A DNA stretch of 64,000 nt from Altererythrobacter aquiaggeris. GTDB lineage: Bacteria; Pseudomonadota; Alphaproteobacteria; Sphingomonadales; Sphingomonadaceae. The position numbers were made by a program, and so were the translations under genes. Shown in pieces: positions 19,966 to 28,960 of the stretch. The notes under the pieces are model-generated. The model was not told the DNA's origin, did no database searches, and saw only the letters and a program-made list of their open reading frames with translations. The stretch is from the NCBI RefSeq assembly GCF_037154015.1, contig NZ_JBANRL010000001.1, forward strand, positions 2,046,001 through 2,110,000. The letters are read 5' to 3'. Position 1 is the first letter of the stretch. Each line of letters starts with the position of its first letter.

Positions 19966-20295
19966 ATGAGAAAAACAGTGACCAAACTCGGCATCGCAGC
20001 ATTTGCCGCGGCGACATTTACGCCGGCACCCGCAATGGCGGGCACAGATGTCTATCTTGGCGAAATCTTCGCGGTCCCTTTCAATTTCTGTCCACGAGGA
20101 TCGGCGCTGGCTGACGGGAAGTTGATGGCGATATCGCAGAACACCGCGCTGTTTTCACTTCTCGGCACACAATTTGGCGGAGATGGCCGGACAACTTTCG
20201 GCCTGCCTGACCTGCGGGGCAAGCTGACAGCGGAAAATGGCGGCAATATCCGCTACTGCATCGTGACGCAGGGAATATTTCCGCCCCGCAATTGA
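19966..20295 (+). CDS. Secreted tail-collar-domain protein
   Basis: This small 109-residue protein has a cleavable signal peptide (MRKTVTKLGIAAFAAATFTP, cleavage near AMA-GT). The rest is a phage tail collar-type domain: YLGEIFAVPFNFCPRGSALA, then ISQNTALFSLLGTQFGGDGR, then TFGLPDLRGK. In phages this domain sits in tail fibres; in bacteria it also occurs in chromosomal secreted proteins of unknown role, including microcystin-dependent-like proteins. Two cysteines (in NFCPRG and RYCIVT) could form a disulfide. No other phage gene is near, so this is not evidence of a prophage. It is shorter than typical members (about 170-200 residues). Confidence 0.8.
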   Translation: MRKTVTKLGIAAFAAATFTPAPAMAGTDVYLGEIFAVPFNFCPRGSALADGKLMAISQNTALFSLLGTQFGGDGRTTFGLPDLRGKLTAENGGNIRYCIVTQGIFPPRN

Positions 20296-20357
20296 GATCT
20301 GGCTGCAATCGAGAACCGGCCGCTCTGTTAAACGCCCGCGACTGATAAACGGCCTGG

Positions 20358-21578
20358 CTAACTAACCGCGCGCATCATGGTCGCCGCCAGAATTGCGCCA
20401 TAGGTGCCCAGCGCATATCCAAGCACCGCCAGCAGCACCCCGACAGGCGCCAGCGCAGGATGGAAAGCGCCCGCGACCACGGGTGCAGAGGCCGCGCCGC
20501 CGACATTCGCCTTGCTGCCCACAGCAACAAAGAAAAAAGGCGCCTTGATGAGCTTGGCGACCGCTAACAACAAAATCGCGTGAAACAGCATCCAGATCAT
20601 GCCCACGGCCATAAACAGCGGGGCATCGCCAAGCTGGAAAATATCCATCTTGGTGCCGATAATCGCAACCAGCAGGAAAATGAACACGGTGCCGAATTTT
20701 GAAGCGCCGATCCCCTCCAGACTGCGGGCGCGCGTGAAACTGGCAGCCAGACCGATGGTTGTGGAAATGACCACAACCCAGAAAAATCCGCTCGCCAGCA
20801 CAGCATCCGGTGTGCTGAACAGATTTTCGAAAAAGCCTGGCAACATTCCGGCAAACAAATGCGCTGTGCCGACCGCTGCAAATGTCACCCCCATCAGCAC
20901 GATCAGGTCGTTCGAGCTAGGTGTGCGTTCAACCTGCGCGGAATATTCCGCCATCGTATCGCGCAACCGGTCGATCGACGAGCTGTCGGCCCCAAGCCAT
21001 TTGTCGATCTTGTCCGACATTCCGGCACCGTAAAGCAGGAACGCCATCCAGATATTCGCTACGACGATATCGACCGCGACCATCGCGCCGTAGCGTTCGG
21101 GATTATACTGGTACACTTCCAGCATTGCGGTCTGGTTCGCGCCGCCGCCGATCCAGCTGCCCGCAAGCGTCGCGAAACCGCGCCATGCCGCATCGTTTCC
21201 TGAACCCAGGACTGAAGGTTCGAAACTTGCCACCAGCCACAGTGCCACCGGGCCGCCCAGCACAATGCCGACAGTCGCGGTAAAGAACATGACCAGCGCC
21301 TTGGGTCCCAGCCCGATGATCCCCTTCATATCGATGCTGAGCGTAAGCAGGACCAGCGCGGCAGGCAGGAAGAAATCTTTCGCTACCGTCCACAAATTCG
21401 ATTCGGACGTGTCGATAAGACCGAAACTGACCAGCAGCGACGGCAGCAAATAACACAGCAGGATAATGGGTATGAAAGTGAACACGCGGTCCCACACCCC
21501 GCCCTTCTGTCGCAGAAAAAACAACAATGCGAGGATGGCCGCAAGAATGCCGAAAATCACGATGTCATTTGAAATCAT
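20358..21578 (-). CDS. DUF819 family membrane transporter
   Basis: The 406-residue protein has about ten to twelve transmembrane helices and the DUF819 (YjcL-like) signatures: VWDRVFTFIPIILLCYLLPS, LLTLSIDMKGIIGLG, GSWIGGGANQTAML and SKANVGGAASAPVVA. The repeated glycine-rich GGGAN and NVGG motifs in two halves suggest an inverted-repeat transporter fold. The transported compound is unknown. It starts 3 bp after the queuosine-precursor transporter gene, so the two are cotranscribed. Confidence 0.88.
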   Translation of the reverse strand: MISNDIVIFGILAAILALLFFLRQKGGVWDRVFTFIPIILLCYLLPSLLVSFGLIDTSESNLWTVAKDFFLPAALVLLTLSIDMKGIIGLGPKALVMFFTATVGIVLGGPVALWLVASFEPSVLGSGNDAAWRGFATLAGSWIGGGANQTAMLEVYQYNPERYGAMVAVDIVVANIWMAFLLYGAGMSDKIDKWLGADSSSIDRLRDTMAEYSAQVERTPSSNDLIVLMGVTFAAVGTAHLFAGMLPGFFENLFSTPDAVLASGFFWVVVISTTIGLAASFTRARSLEGIGASKFGTVFIFLLVAIIGTKMDIFQLGDAPLFMAVGMIWMLFHAILLLAVAKLIKAPFFFVAVGSKANVGGAASAPVVAGAFHPALAPVGVLLAVLGYALGTYGAILAATMMRAVS

Positions 21579-21581
21579 CGC

Positions 21582-22259
21582 TTAGCCAAGCCGCTTTGCA
21601 AGTTTGACGAACAGCGCAATCAGCGGCGGCACGAAAAGGAATGACAACACGACTTTGGCCAGCATCTGTCCCGCCAGTAGCGAGCCGATCGGAAATTCGC
21701 CGTAAAACGCCAAAGTCACGAAAATCAGCGTGTCGATGGCCTGGCTCAGCGCGGAAGCAATTGCCCCGCGCAGCATGATCGAAACCTGCCCACTTCCTTC
21801 ACCGCTGCCGCGCAGCATGGAAAATATTTTCACGTTAAGCAGCAGCGAAACCCCGTAAGCCACCGGCCCCGCAGCCATTATTCGCGGCGTCTGCGACAAT
21901 ACGGTTTCGAACGCAGCAATATTTTCAGGCGGCATATTGGCTGACGGCGGCAGCAGCAGCACGAATGAAATCAACAGGATCGAAACACCAAGTGGAACAA
22001 AGCCCCAGAACACCAGACGCCGGGCCAACATATCGCCGTAGAGTTGCGAGACAGTGCTGGAAATCACCACCAGCATCAGGAAGGCAAAGATGCCCGCTTC
22101 CACGGCAAGCGGCCCCAATGCCACCTGTTTGAAGCCCAGAACACCGGCAGCCACCGTCATCCCGCCATATAACAGCGCCAGAAAAAACAGCCCGCGCGGA
22201 AGGGGTTTGTTGTCGGCCGCAGCGGCCATTTGCGAAGATGTGTTCTGGGTATCGTCCAT
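21582..22259 (-). CDS. Queuosine precursor transporter (VUT family)
   Basis: The 225-residue protein is an inner-membrane carrier with about six helices of the YhhQ/VUT family, which imports 7-deazaguanine precursors (preQ0/preQ1) for tRNA queuosine. Diagnostic segments include FLMLVVISSTVSQLYGD near 60-76 and the SQAIDTLIFVTLAFYGEFP segment near 170-188. The 20-residue polar N-terminal extension is unusual but modest. It heads a two-gene minus-strand unit with the DUF819 gene. I saw no preQ1 riboswitch in the 128-bp divergent gap to the nucleoside transporter. Confidence 0.87.
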   Translation of the reverse strand: MDDTQNTSSQMAAAADNKPLPRGLFFLALLYGGMTVAAGVLGFKQVALGPLAVEAGIFAFLMLVVISSTVSQLYGDMLARRLVFWGFVPLGVSILLISFVLLLPPSANMPPENIAAFETVLSQTPRIMAAGPVAYGVSLLLNVKIFSMLRGSGEGSGQVSIMLRGAIASALSQAIDTLIFVTLAFYGEFPIGSLLAGQMLAKVVLSFLFVPPLIALFVKLAKRLG

Positions 22260-22387
22260 TTGAGATTGCTATGGCGGCTGGACACAAAAGGGAAGACTTG
22301 TCCCCCGCATAGCCCACAAGGCTGTTTGACCTTATGCGCTCACGCGGCAAGAAACACCCATCTGTTTCGCTGCAAGCGAGTAACCCT

Positions 22388-23707
22388 ATGCCTCCCTTCA
22401 TTATCAACATTATCGGCATCGTCGTAATTCTGCTGATCGCCTTCCTGCTTTCGGTCGGCAAACGGCGGATCAGCCTGCGGATCGTCGGCGCCGCTTTTGC
22501 CCTACAGGCGCTGCTCGCGTTTCTGGTTTTGCGAACGCCGTGGGGCCGCGCGGCTATCCAGTGGATGGCCGACGGGGTTTCGGCGCTGCTTTCCTATGCC
22601 GGCAAAGGAACCGAATTCCTCTTCGGTCCGAACGAGACAAATCCGCTTGCCAATACATTCGCGCTAGGCGCCCTGCCGGTAATCATCTTTTTCGCATCGC
22701 TGGTGTCGATCCTGTATTATCTTGGCATCATGCAGCGGATCGTGCGCTGGGTTGGCGGCGCAATCGGCTGGATCACCGGCATCAGCAAGGTCGAGGCGCT
22801 GGGTTCGGCCGCCAATATCTTTGTCGGGCAATCCGAAAGCCCGCTGGTGGTGCGTCCGTATCTGGCGGCACTGTCACCCTCGCGCCTGTTCACGCTGATG
22901 ACAGTCGGCATGGCGGGCGTCGCAGGCACCATTCTGGCAGCTTATGCAGGGCTGCTCGGCAGTGATTACCTGCCTTTTCTGTTGGCAGCCGCCTTCATGT
23001 CCGCGCCCGGCGGCATATTGATGGCCAAGATCATCATGCCCGACGATGGTGAACCCAGCCCCGAGGCAGAAGGCGAACTTTCGTTACCCAAAAAACGGAT
23101 CAGCGGCGAAGGTCCGGCCGCCATGGTCGAAGGCGGCAAACCGCATGAAGTGGAGATTGCCGAAACTTTCGAAGATGGCGAAGCGCCTGCCAACATCATC
23201 GAAGCGGCCGCGCAAGGCGCGCAAACGGGCGTGAAGCTGGCGGTGGCGGTCGGCGCAATGGTGCTGGCATTTGTCGCTCTGGTCGCGCTTGCGAACGGGA
23301 TGCTTGGCGGTATCGGCGGCTGGTTCGGCTATCCTGAATTGTCATTCCAGCAAGTCGTCGGCTTCGTCTTTGCTCCGGTCATGTTTCTGCTCGGGATTCC
23401 GTGGGACGAGGCGCTGGTTTCGGGCGGATTGTTCGGGACCAAGATTGTTCTCAATGAATTTGTCGCATTCATCGATCTGGGTGCGCTTGAACCCGGCACG
23501 CTGAGCGCGCGCAGCCTGGCAATCGTCACTTTTGCGCTATGCGGATTTGCCAATTTCAGTTCCATCGCCATCCAGATGGCGGTGACGGGCGGGCTCGCGC
23601 CCAACCAGCGTCCGGTTATTGCCCGGCTCGGCCTGCGCGCGCTGGCTGCCGGCTCGCTGGCAAATCTGATGAGCGCAGCACTAGCGGGACTGTTCCTGCC
23701 GTATTAA
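22388..23707 (+). CDS. Concentrative nucleoside transporter (NupC/CNT family)
   Basis: The product (about 439 residues) imports nucleosides by proton or sodium symport. CNT-family markers are present: the ALGALPVIIFFASLVSILYYLG segment near 95, EALGSAANIFVGQSESPLVV near 136-155 with the substrate-binding Gln/Ser/Glu, LMTVGMAGVAGTILAAYAG near 175, SAPGGILMAKI, GTKIVLNEFVAF near 352, and ALCGFANFSSIAIQ near 385. Start ATG at 22388 gives the usual short N-terminus (MPPFIINIIG); the longer frame adds 18 basic residues and was rejected. A polar loop of about 60 residues in the middle is cytoplasmic or periplasmic and variable in the family. Confidence 0.93.
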   Translation: MPPFIINIIGIVVILLIAFLLSVGKRRISLRIVGAAFALQALLAFLVLRTPWGRAAIQWMADGVSALLSYAGKGTEFLFGPNETNPLANTFALGALPVIIFFASLVSILYYLGIMQRIVRWVGGAIGWITGISKVEALGSAANIFVGQSESPLVVRPYLAALSPSRLFTLMTVGMAGVAGTILAAYAGLLGSDYLPFLLAAAFMSAPGGILMAKIIMPDDGEPSPEAEGELSLPKKRISGEGPAAMVEGGKPHEVEIAETFEDGEAPANIIEAAAQGAQTGVKLAVAVGAMVLAFVALVALANGMLGGIGGWFGYPELSFQQVVGFVFAPVMFLLGIPWDEALVSGGLFGTKIVLNEFVAFIDLGALEPGTLSARSLAIVTFALCGFANFSSIAIQMAVTGGLAPNQRPVIARLGLRALAAGSLANLMSAALAGLFLPY

Positions 23708-23717
23708 GAGCGTGGGC

Positions 23718-24656
23718 ATGACAAAATCCATGACTGAAATAGCTTCCGTTTCCCTGGCCCGCCCGCTGGAGGAATTATCCGACGAACTGGGGCAGAGTTT
23801 TGCCGAATACGGTTTCGCCATCGTGCGCGACCACGGCGTGCCGGCGGATCTGATCGCCAAAGGCGAACAGCTCAGCCGCGATTTCTTCGCGCTGCCCGAT
23901 GACGCCAAGCGCGCATATCACAACCCCGGACAAGGCGGCGCGCGCGGATACACTCCGTTCGGAACCGAAAAGGCCAAGGATGCCGAGGTTAAGGATCTGA
24001 AGGAGTTCTGGCACGTCGGCCGCAGTTTGCCCGATAGCCATCCGCTGGGCGAATATATGGCGCCCAACAGCTGGCCGGCCGAGGTGCCCGGCTTTCGCGA
24101 GACTTTCGAAGCCCTGTTTGTCGCGCTAGAAGAAAGCGGCAAACGCATCTTGCGTGCAATTGCCCTGCACCTCGGGCTGGCGGAAGATTATTTTGATGCC
24201 ACCGTGCTGGACGGCAATTCCATCCTGCGGCTGATCCATTACCCGCCGGTATCCAAAGAGGCCGAAGGTGCGATCCGTGCTGCCGCGCACGAGGATATCA
24301 ATACAATAACCCTGCTGTTGGGGGCCGAAGAAGCGGGGCTGGAACTGCTATCGAAGGATGGCGAATGGATCCCGGTATCGCCTCCCCCCGGCGCGCTGGC
24401 GGTGAATATCGGCGATATGCTTCAGCGGCTCAGCAATAACCGGCTGCGTTCGACCACGCACCGTGTGGTGAACCCGGTTGGCGATGCTGCCCGCCGCGCG
24501 CGTTATTCAATGCCGTTTTTCCTGCATTTCAGGCCGGATTTCGTGATCGAAACATTGGCCGAATGTGTCGGCGAGGATGGCGCGAATCACTATCCCGATC
24601 CGCTGAGTTCGCACGAGTATCTGCAGCAGCGTTTGCGCGAGATCGGTCTCGCCTGA
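23718..24656 (+). CDS. 2-oxoglutarate/Fe(II)-dependent oxygenase
   Basis: This non-heme iron oxygenase is related to isopenicillin N synthase and plant-type dioxygenases. The 312 residues carry the metal triad His191 and Asp193 (AAHEDINTITLL) and His248 (STTHRVVNP), and the 2-oxoglutarate-binding RYS motif at 262-264 (RARYSMPFFLH). The GFAIVRDHGVP stretch near 32-42 is typical. The substrate is unknown. ATG at 23718 was chosen since AAGAG lies 7 bases upstream; a GTG six bases earlier is possible. It sits 10 bp after the nucleoside transporter, so a nucleoside or base substrate is a speculative option only. Confidence 0.88.
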   Translation: MTKSMTEIASVSLARPLEELSDELGQSFAEYGFAIVRDHGVPADLIAKGEQLSRDFFALPDDAKRAYHNPGQGGARGYTPFGTEKAKDAEVKDLKEFWHVGRSLPDSHPLGEYMAPNSWPAEVPGFRETFEALFVALEESGKRILRAIALHLGLAEDYFDATVLDGNSILRLIHYPPVSKEAEGAIRAAAHEDINTITLLLGAEEAGLELLSKDGEWIPVSPPPGALAVNIGDMLQRLSNNRLRSTTHRVVNPVGDAARRARYSMPFFLHFRPDFVIETLAECVGEDGANHYPDPLSSHEYLQQRLREIGLA

Positions 24657-24918
24657 CCACCTATTATTCCACAGTGTGGCAATATCTAATCTATGTTGCA
24701 TCGCGGCAACACACCTCAAAAGACCAGTGAAACTGCGACTTTGGGTCAAATTGGAATCGTCGCACAGCCCCCGCTGCGAACGAGTCATCAAGCTGTCACA
24801 AAAGTTCCCTCTTGCCGAGTTGAAGCCAGCCTAGCAGGGGCTGGCCAGCGCGCGTGGCTTCGCGATTTGGGCCCACGCTACCGATTGCTCACCACTAGTG
24901 CCAAGGGGCTCTTGTCCA
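24657..24918 (+). promoter_or_regulatory. Regulatory region of the first TonB receptor
   Basis: These 262 bases hold no credible gene. Visible elements are the 11-bp palindrome CCACAGTGTGG (24669-24679), an inverted repeat TGTTGC/GCAACA with a 6-base loop (24694-24711), a Pho-box-like repeat (listed separately), a 7-bp perfect hairpin GCCAGCC/GGCTGGC with a 7-base loop (24825-24845) and the AAGGGG ribosome-binding site of the receptor. The hairpin is probably in the mRNA leader. Confidence 0.5.
24782..24799 (+). promoter_or_regulatory. Pho-box-like direct repeat
   Basis: GAGTCAT-CAAG-CTGTCAC has two 7-base half-sites spaced by 4, matching the PhoB consensus CTGTCAT-N4-CTGTCAT closely in the second half and in five of seven bases of the first. 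It faces the TonB-dependent receptor, 119 bp upstream of its ATG. This is a match by eye only. Confidence 0.45.
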
Positions 24919-27420
24919 ATGAAAACCATGTTTCTCCGCAGCACCGCACTGATCGCTCTGGCGATCCCGTCGGTCGCTCATGCCCAGTCAACCGGTTCGG
25001 TGGATTTCGACGATACCGAAATTGTCGTTATCGCCGGTACCGACGATGTCGGCGGGATCGAAATTCCCAATACAACCAAGGCCAAGCAGGTCGTCACCGA
25101 AGAACAAATCCGCCGGCAACGCCCCGGCCAGACGGTCAACGATATTATCAACCTGGTTCCAGGTGTCAGCTTCCAGAACAACGACCCATGGGGTTCTTCC
25201 GGCGGCGGCTTCACCGTTCGCGGTTTCGGCGCTGACCGCGTATCGCAGACGCTTGACGGTCTGCCGCTCAACGATTCGGGCAATTATGCACTTTACACCA
25301 ATCAGCAGGTCGACTCCGAAGTCCTCTCGCAGGTTAACGTAAACCTCGGCACTACCGACGTTGACAGCCCCACCGCTTCGGCAGCCGGCGGCACGATCAA
25401 CATTCGCACGCGAGAGCCCACCGATTACTTCCACATCACTTCGACCCTGTCGGTTGGCGATGTGCTGGCAAGCGGCGCATCCGATACATTGTATATGCGC
25501 GGTTTCGGCATGATCGACACCGGCGATTTTACCGGTATGGGTACCAAAGCCTTCGCTTCGGTCAGCTACACCCGTTACGGCGTTCCCTATAATCCGTATG
25601 GCCAAGTCGATAAGACGCAGTTCAACGGCCGGATCTGGCAGGACCTTGGTGACAATGGCGATTTCGTCTCTGTTTCCGGTCACTTCAACCAGAACCGCAA
25701 CAATTTCGCCGGATCCGAAAGCCTGAACAATCTGCTTTCCTATTACGACGGCGGCTTCACCAAGGAAGAGCGTTTCTCGGTTTACGAGAATTCCGAAGTT
25801 TATCCTTGTGCGGTCGATCCTCGGGTGGTTTTCAACGGCGGCGGCAGTCCCGGTGCCACTTCGCGCTATGATGACCGTGCAGGTTGCGGCTCGGCATTCT
25901 TCCGCCGTTACAATCCTTCTGACACGGGCAATATCCGCGGTGCATCGCGCTTCTCGATCACCGATGCACTCACTCTGACACTCGACCCAAGCTACCAGTA
26001 TGTGAAAGCAAACGGCGGCGGACCCGACGATCTGCGTGAAGAACTCTTCGTTCCGCGCGGCGGAACCATCGGTCTGACCGGTGCATTCAATGGCGGTTAC
26101 TACTTTGGCCGCGATCTGAACGGCGACGGCGATTTGCGTGATCGTATTGCGGGTAACGACCCCAGCGAAACGCAGACAAACCGCTACGGTCTGGTTGCCA
26201 ACATGATCTATGACATCAATACCGACCACCGTGTCCGCGTTGCGTACACATGGGACCGTGCCCGTCACCGTCAAACCGGCCAGATCAGCGTAATGCAGGC
26301 CAATGGCGAGCCGATCGACGTGTTCGCGATCGACAGTGCTCTGCTCGACGTAAACGGCAACGAAGTGAACAAGCGTGACCGCAAGTCATTCGCCATCCTG
26401 CATCAGCTGTCGGGCGAATATCGCGGCCGGTTCGGCGGTTTGACCGCTGTGCTGGGTCTGCGTGCACCGTTCTTCACGCGTGAACTGAACCAGAACTGTT
26501 TCACGACATCGATCAACGGTTTTGTCGATTGCCCGGCTGCGGGTCAGAACCTGACGCAATATCAGACCCTGAACCCGACTTATGTCGCGCCGTTGTCGCG
26601 TGAATACAAATATGACGAGCTTTTGCCGAACGTAGGCTTCACCTATGATTTCAACTCCGGCCTGTCGCTTTTTGCAAACTACGCCAAGGGCCTTTCGGTA
26701 CCGGGCACCGATCCACTGTATGATTCGCTGTTCATTCCTGATGACGAGCGCGCTCGTCCGGTTCCTGAAACCACAGACAGCTTCGATACCGGTCTGCGGT
26801 TCAACCAGGGCCGGATCACAGCCCAGATCGCCGGCTGGTTCACGCGCTACGAAGATCGCCTCGCATCCGCGTTCGATCCGACAGCCCGTGACGGCGAAGG
26901 TGCCACCGTTTTCCGTAACCTGGGAACGGTCGACAAATACGGCATCGATGGTTCGGTCGCGTGGCGCCCGACACGCAACAGCCTGCTGTATGTCTTCGGT
27001 TCGCTCAGCGAATCCGAAATCAAGGATGACGTACAGGTTGGTGTTGCCGCAGGCGGGGCTCCGATTTTCGCGGCGACCGGAGGCAGCCGTGAAAGCGGTA
27101 CGCCGACATATTCGGTCGGTGCACGCGGTCAGCTGGCATTTGGCGGCGTTGAACTTGGCGCACAGGTCAAACACACCGGCAAACGCTACATCAACGATCT
27201 GAACACCGACACTGCACCAAGCTACACGCTGGTCGATTTCGATCTTCGTTACCGGCTGGGCGAGTTCATCAACGGTACCGACGCTGCCCTGCAGCTGAAC
27301 GTAACCAACATCTTTGATGAATATTACGTCGGCTTCTTCGGTGGATCGCTTGACGGCTTTGGTTTCGCACAGATCGGCGCGCCGCGCGCTGCCAGCCTGT
27401 CGCTTACCCTCGGCTACTAA
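24919..27420 (+). CDS. TonB-dependent outer-membrane receptor
   Basis: This outer-membrane beta-barrel importer of about 833 residues is energised by TonB-ExbBD. Seen: signal peptide (MKTMFLRSTALIALAIPSVA, cut after AHA), a TonB-box-like TEIVVIAG segment near 32, and a plug domain with QTVNDIINLVPGVSFQNNDP, FTVRGFGADRVSQTLDGLPL and AAGGTINIRTREP. The 22-strand barrel ends in SLTLGY with a terminal aromatic residue. The ligand is unknown. The start chosen has AAGGGG 11 bases upstream and opens directly on the signal. The strong terminator after it and no close partner gene indicate a single-gene transcript. A Pho-box-like site lies upstream. Confidence 0.94.
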   Translation: MKTMFLRSTALIALAIPSVAHAQSTGSVDFDDTEIVVIAGTDDVGGIEIPNTTKAKQVVTEEQIRRQRPGQTVNDIINLVPGVSFQNNDPWGSSGGGFTVRGFGADRVSQTLDGLPLNDSGNYALYTNQQVDSEVLSQVNVNLGTTDVDSPTASAAGGTINIRTREPTDYFHITSTLSVGDVLASGASDTLYMRGFGMIDTGDFTGMGTKAFASVSYTRYGVPYNPYGQVDKTQFNGRIWQDLGDNGDFVSVSGHFNQNRNNFAGSESLNNLLSYYDGGFTKEERFSVYENSEVYPCAVDPRVVFNGGGSPGATSRYDDRAGCGSAFFRRYNPSDTGNIRGASRFSITDALTLTLDPSYQYVKANGGGPDDLREELFVPRGGTIGLTGAFNGGYYFGRDLNGDGDLRDRIAGNDPSETQTNRYGLVANMIYDINTDHRVRVAYTWDRARHRQTGQISVMQANGEPIDVFAIDSALLDVNGNEVNKRDRKSFAILHQLSGEYRGRFGGLTAVLGLRAPFFTRELNQNCFTTSINGFVDCPAAGQNLTQYQTLNPTYVAPLSREYKYDELLPNVGFTYDFNSGLSLFANYAKGLSVPGTDPLYDSLFIPDDERARPVPETTDSFDTGLRFNQGRITAQIAGWFTRYEDRLASAFDPTARDGEGATVFRNLGTVDKYGIDGSVAWRPTRNSLLYVFGSLSESEIKDDVQVGVAAGGAPIFAATGGSRESGTPTYSVGARGQLAFGGVELGAQVKHTGKRYINDLNTDTAPSYTLVDFDLRYRLGEFINGTDAALQLNVTNIFDEYYVGFFGGSLDGFGFAQIGAPRAASLSLTLGY

Positions 27421-27725
27421 AACAGGCGCAAGCGGCTAACCGCCGCTTCTCCTTATCAGAAAATTCGCTGCGGCGGCTCCTTCGGGGGCCGCCGTTTGCG
27501 TTTGTGCGCTATGTTCGCTCACCGTGCTGACTGAAATGCGGACGCGGCCAGGCCCGGCCAGCTATGGCTTCGCCAGCCGGCAACCGAAAGACGTTCCGCC
27601 CCGCGGGAAGCGACCTGGCCGCCGGCGTCACCATAGTTACCAAGCCAGGCACAGAAAGCGTGCAGATTAGCGTGACGGACGGCAGGTTCAATCCGGTGTC
27701 GTTCGATCCCCTGCTACTTCGACGG
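27421..27725. other. Intergenic region between convergent genes
   Basis: The 305 bases between the TonB receptor and the convergent acyl-CoA dehydrogenase hold the strong terminator at 27471-27500 plus a weaker hairpin AAGCGG/CCGCTT at about 27430-27447. The remaining 200 bases have no convincing gene: short frames there lack family resemblance and ribosome-binding sites. Confidence 0.6.
27471..27500 (+). terminator. Rho-independent terminator of the TonB receptor gene
   Basis: CGGCGGCTCC (27471-27480), a TTCG tetraloop, and GGGGCCGCCG (27485-27494) pair over 10 bp with one G-U, followed by a T-rich tail (TTTGCGTTTG). A UUCG-capped GC-rich stem plus T-tract is a classic intrinsic terminator. 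Confidence 0.85.
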
Positions 27726-28889
27726 TCAAAAGGATTTGGGCATTCCCAGAACATGGGTCGCGACATGGCTCAGGATCAGGTTCGTGCTGATCGGCGCGAT
27801 CTGGTAAAGGCGGGTCTCGCGAAATTTGCGCTCCACGTCATATTCCTCGGCAAACCCGAACCCGCCATGCGTTTGCAAACAAGTGTCTGCAGCTGCCCAT
27901 GATGCCTCCGATGCCAGCATTTTCGCCATATTGGCTTCAGTCCCGCAAGGTTTTCCGGCTTCGAACAATTCGCAGGCCCGATTGACCATCAGCGCGGCAG
28001 CCTCGACCTGCGTAAAATTGCGCGCGATGGGAAACTGGACTGCCTGATTGGCGCCGATCGGGCGGCCGAATACTTCGCGCCCGGCGGCGTAGGCGCTGGC
28101 CCGGTCGATAAAAAAGCGCCCGTCCCCGACACATTCGGCAGCGATCAGAACGCGCTCCGCGTTCATCCCGTCGATGATATAGCGAAATCCGTTGCCTTCT
28201 TCACCGACAAGGTTTGCGGCCGGTACCGGGACCTCGTCGAAAAACAGTTCGGTGGTTGCGTGGTTGATCATCGTGCGAACGGGATTGATGGTCAGCCCGT
28301 TCTGCTTCGCATTTTGCAAATCTACCAGCAGCACACTCATCCCGGCTGTCGGTTTGCCGGCATCCTCGCGTTTGGTCGTGCGGCACAGCAGCACCATCCA
28401 GTCGGAATGCTCGGCCCGGCTGATCCATATTTTCTGGCCGGAGACGTAAAAGGTATCGCCGCGCTTTTCAGCAAAGGTGGTGATCCGGGATGTATCCGTT
28501 CCCGCCGTCGGCTCGGTCACGCCAAAGGCCTGTAACCGCAATTCCCCCGATGCGACCAAGGGCAGAATCGCCTGTTTCTGCGCTTCGCTGCCGTGGCGCA
28601 AGATTGTCCCCATAGTGTACATCTGTGCGTGACAAGCGCCGCCGTTGCAGCCCGAACGGTGTATTTCCTCGAGGATAGCGGCCGCCGCAGAAAGCCCCAG
28701 CCCCGCGCCGCCATATTCTTCCGGTATCAGAACAGAGAGAAATCCCTCCCTGGTCAAGGTCTGGACGAACTCGGTGGGATAAGCGCGCTCGCGGTCCAGT
28801 TTCTGCCAATATTCGCCCGGAAATTGCGCACAAAGCCGGCGAACGGATTCGCGGATTTCGGGATAGTCGGTAGCGGTATCTTCAATCAT
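27726..28889 (-). CDS. Acyl-CoA dehydrogenase
   Basis: This FAD-dependent acyl-CoA dehydrogenase has 387 residues. The FAD/substrate segments LQAFGVTEPTAGTDTSRITT (near 117-136) and GQKIWISRAEHSDWMVLLCR (near 150-169) are clear, as is the C-terminal THGGFGFAEEYDVERKFRE. The position of the usual catalytic glutamate (YEGT in most members) reads LYQIAPISTNLIL, so the base is absent at that site. Members with this APISTN variant are often annotated as side-chain or branched-acyl dehydrogenases and may use a glutamate elsewhere. Substrate unknown. It is transcribed apart from moeA, 71 bp away on the same strand. Confidence 0.9.
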   Translation of the reverse strand: MIEDTATDYPEIRESVRRLCAQFPGEYWQKLDRERAYPTEFVQTLTREGFLSVLIPEEYGGAGLGLSAAAAILEEIHRSGCNGGACHAQMYTMGTILRHGSEAQKQAILPLVASGELRLQAFGVTEPTAGTDTSRITTFAEKRGDTFYVSGQKIWISRAEHSDWMVLLCRTTKREDAGKPTAGMSVLLVDLQNAKQNGLTINPVRTMINHATTELFFDEVPVPAANLVGEEGNGFRYIIDGMNAERVLIAAECVGDGRFFIDRASAYAAGREVFGRPIGANQAVQFPIARNFTQVEAAALMVNRACELFEAGKPCGTEANMAKMLASEASWAAADTCLQTHGGFGFAEEYDVERKFRETRLYQIAPISTNLILSHVATHVLGMPKSF

Positions 28890-28960
28890 GCCCGACTGAA
28901 TGCCGCATTTCGGCGATGAGTGTAAGCGGTTTTCAACCCGCAGTTAACCGTCCCGGCCCG

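Noticed and set aside
19966-20295. Possible prophage, from the tail-collar domain
   Set aside because: Single gene with a signal peptide, no integrase, capsid or lysis genes around it.
22260-22387. preQ1 riboswitch before the queuosine-precursor transporter
   Set aside because: No sequence resembling the preQ1 aptamer core was found in the divergent gap.
24669-24679. Palindrome CCACAGTGTGG as an operator
   Set aside because: The same 11-mer also occurs inside a coding region near 1674, so it is likely coincidental; kept only as part of the regulatory-region note.
24988-26274. 428-codon antisense frame inside the TonB receptor
   Set aside because: Arises from codon bias on the opposite strand; protein is low in motifs and the receptor is clearly real.
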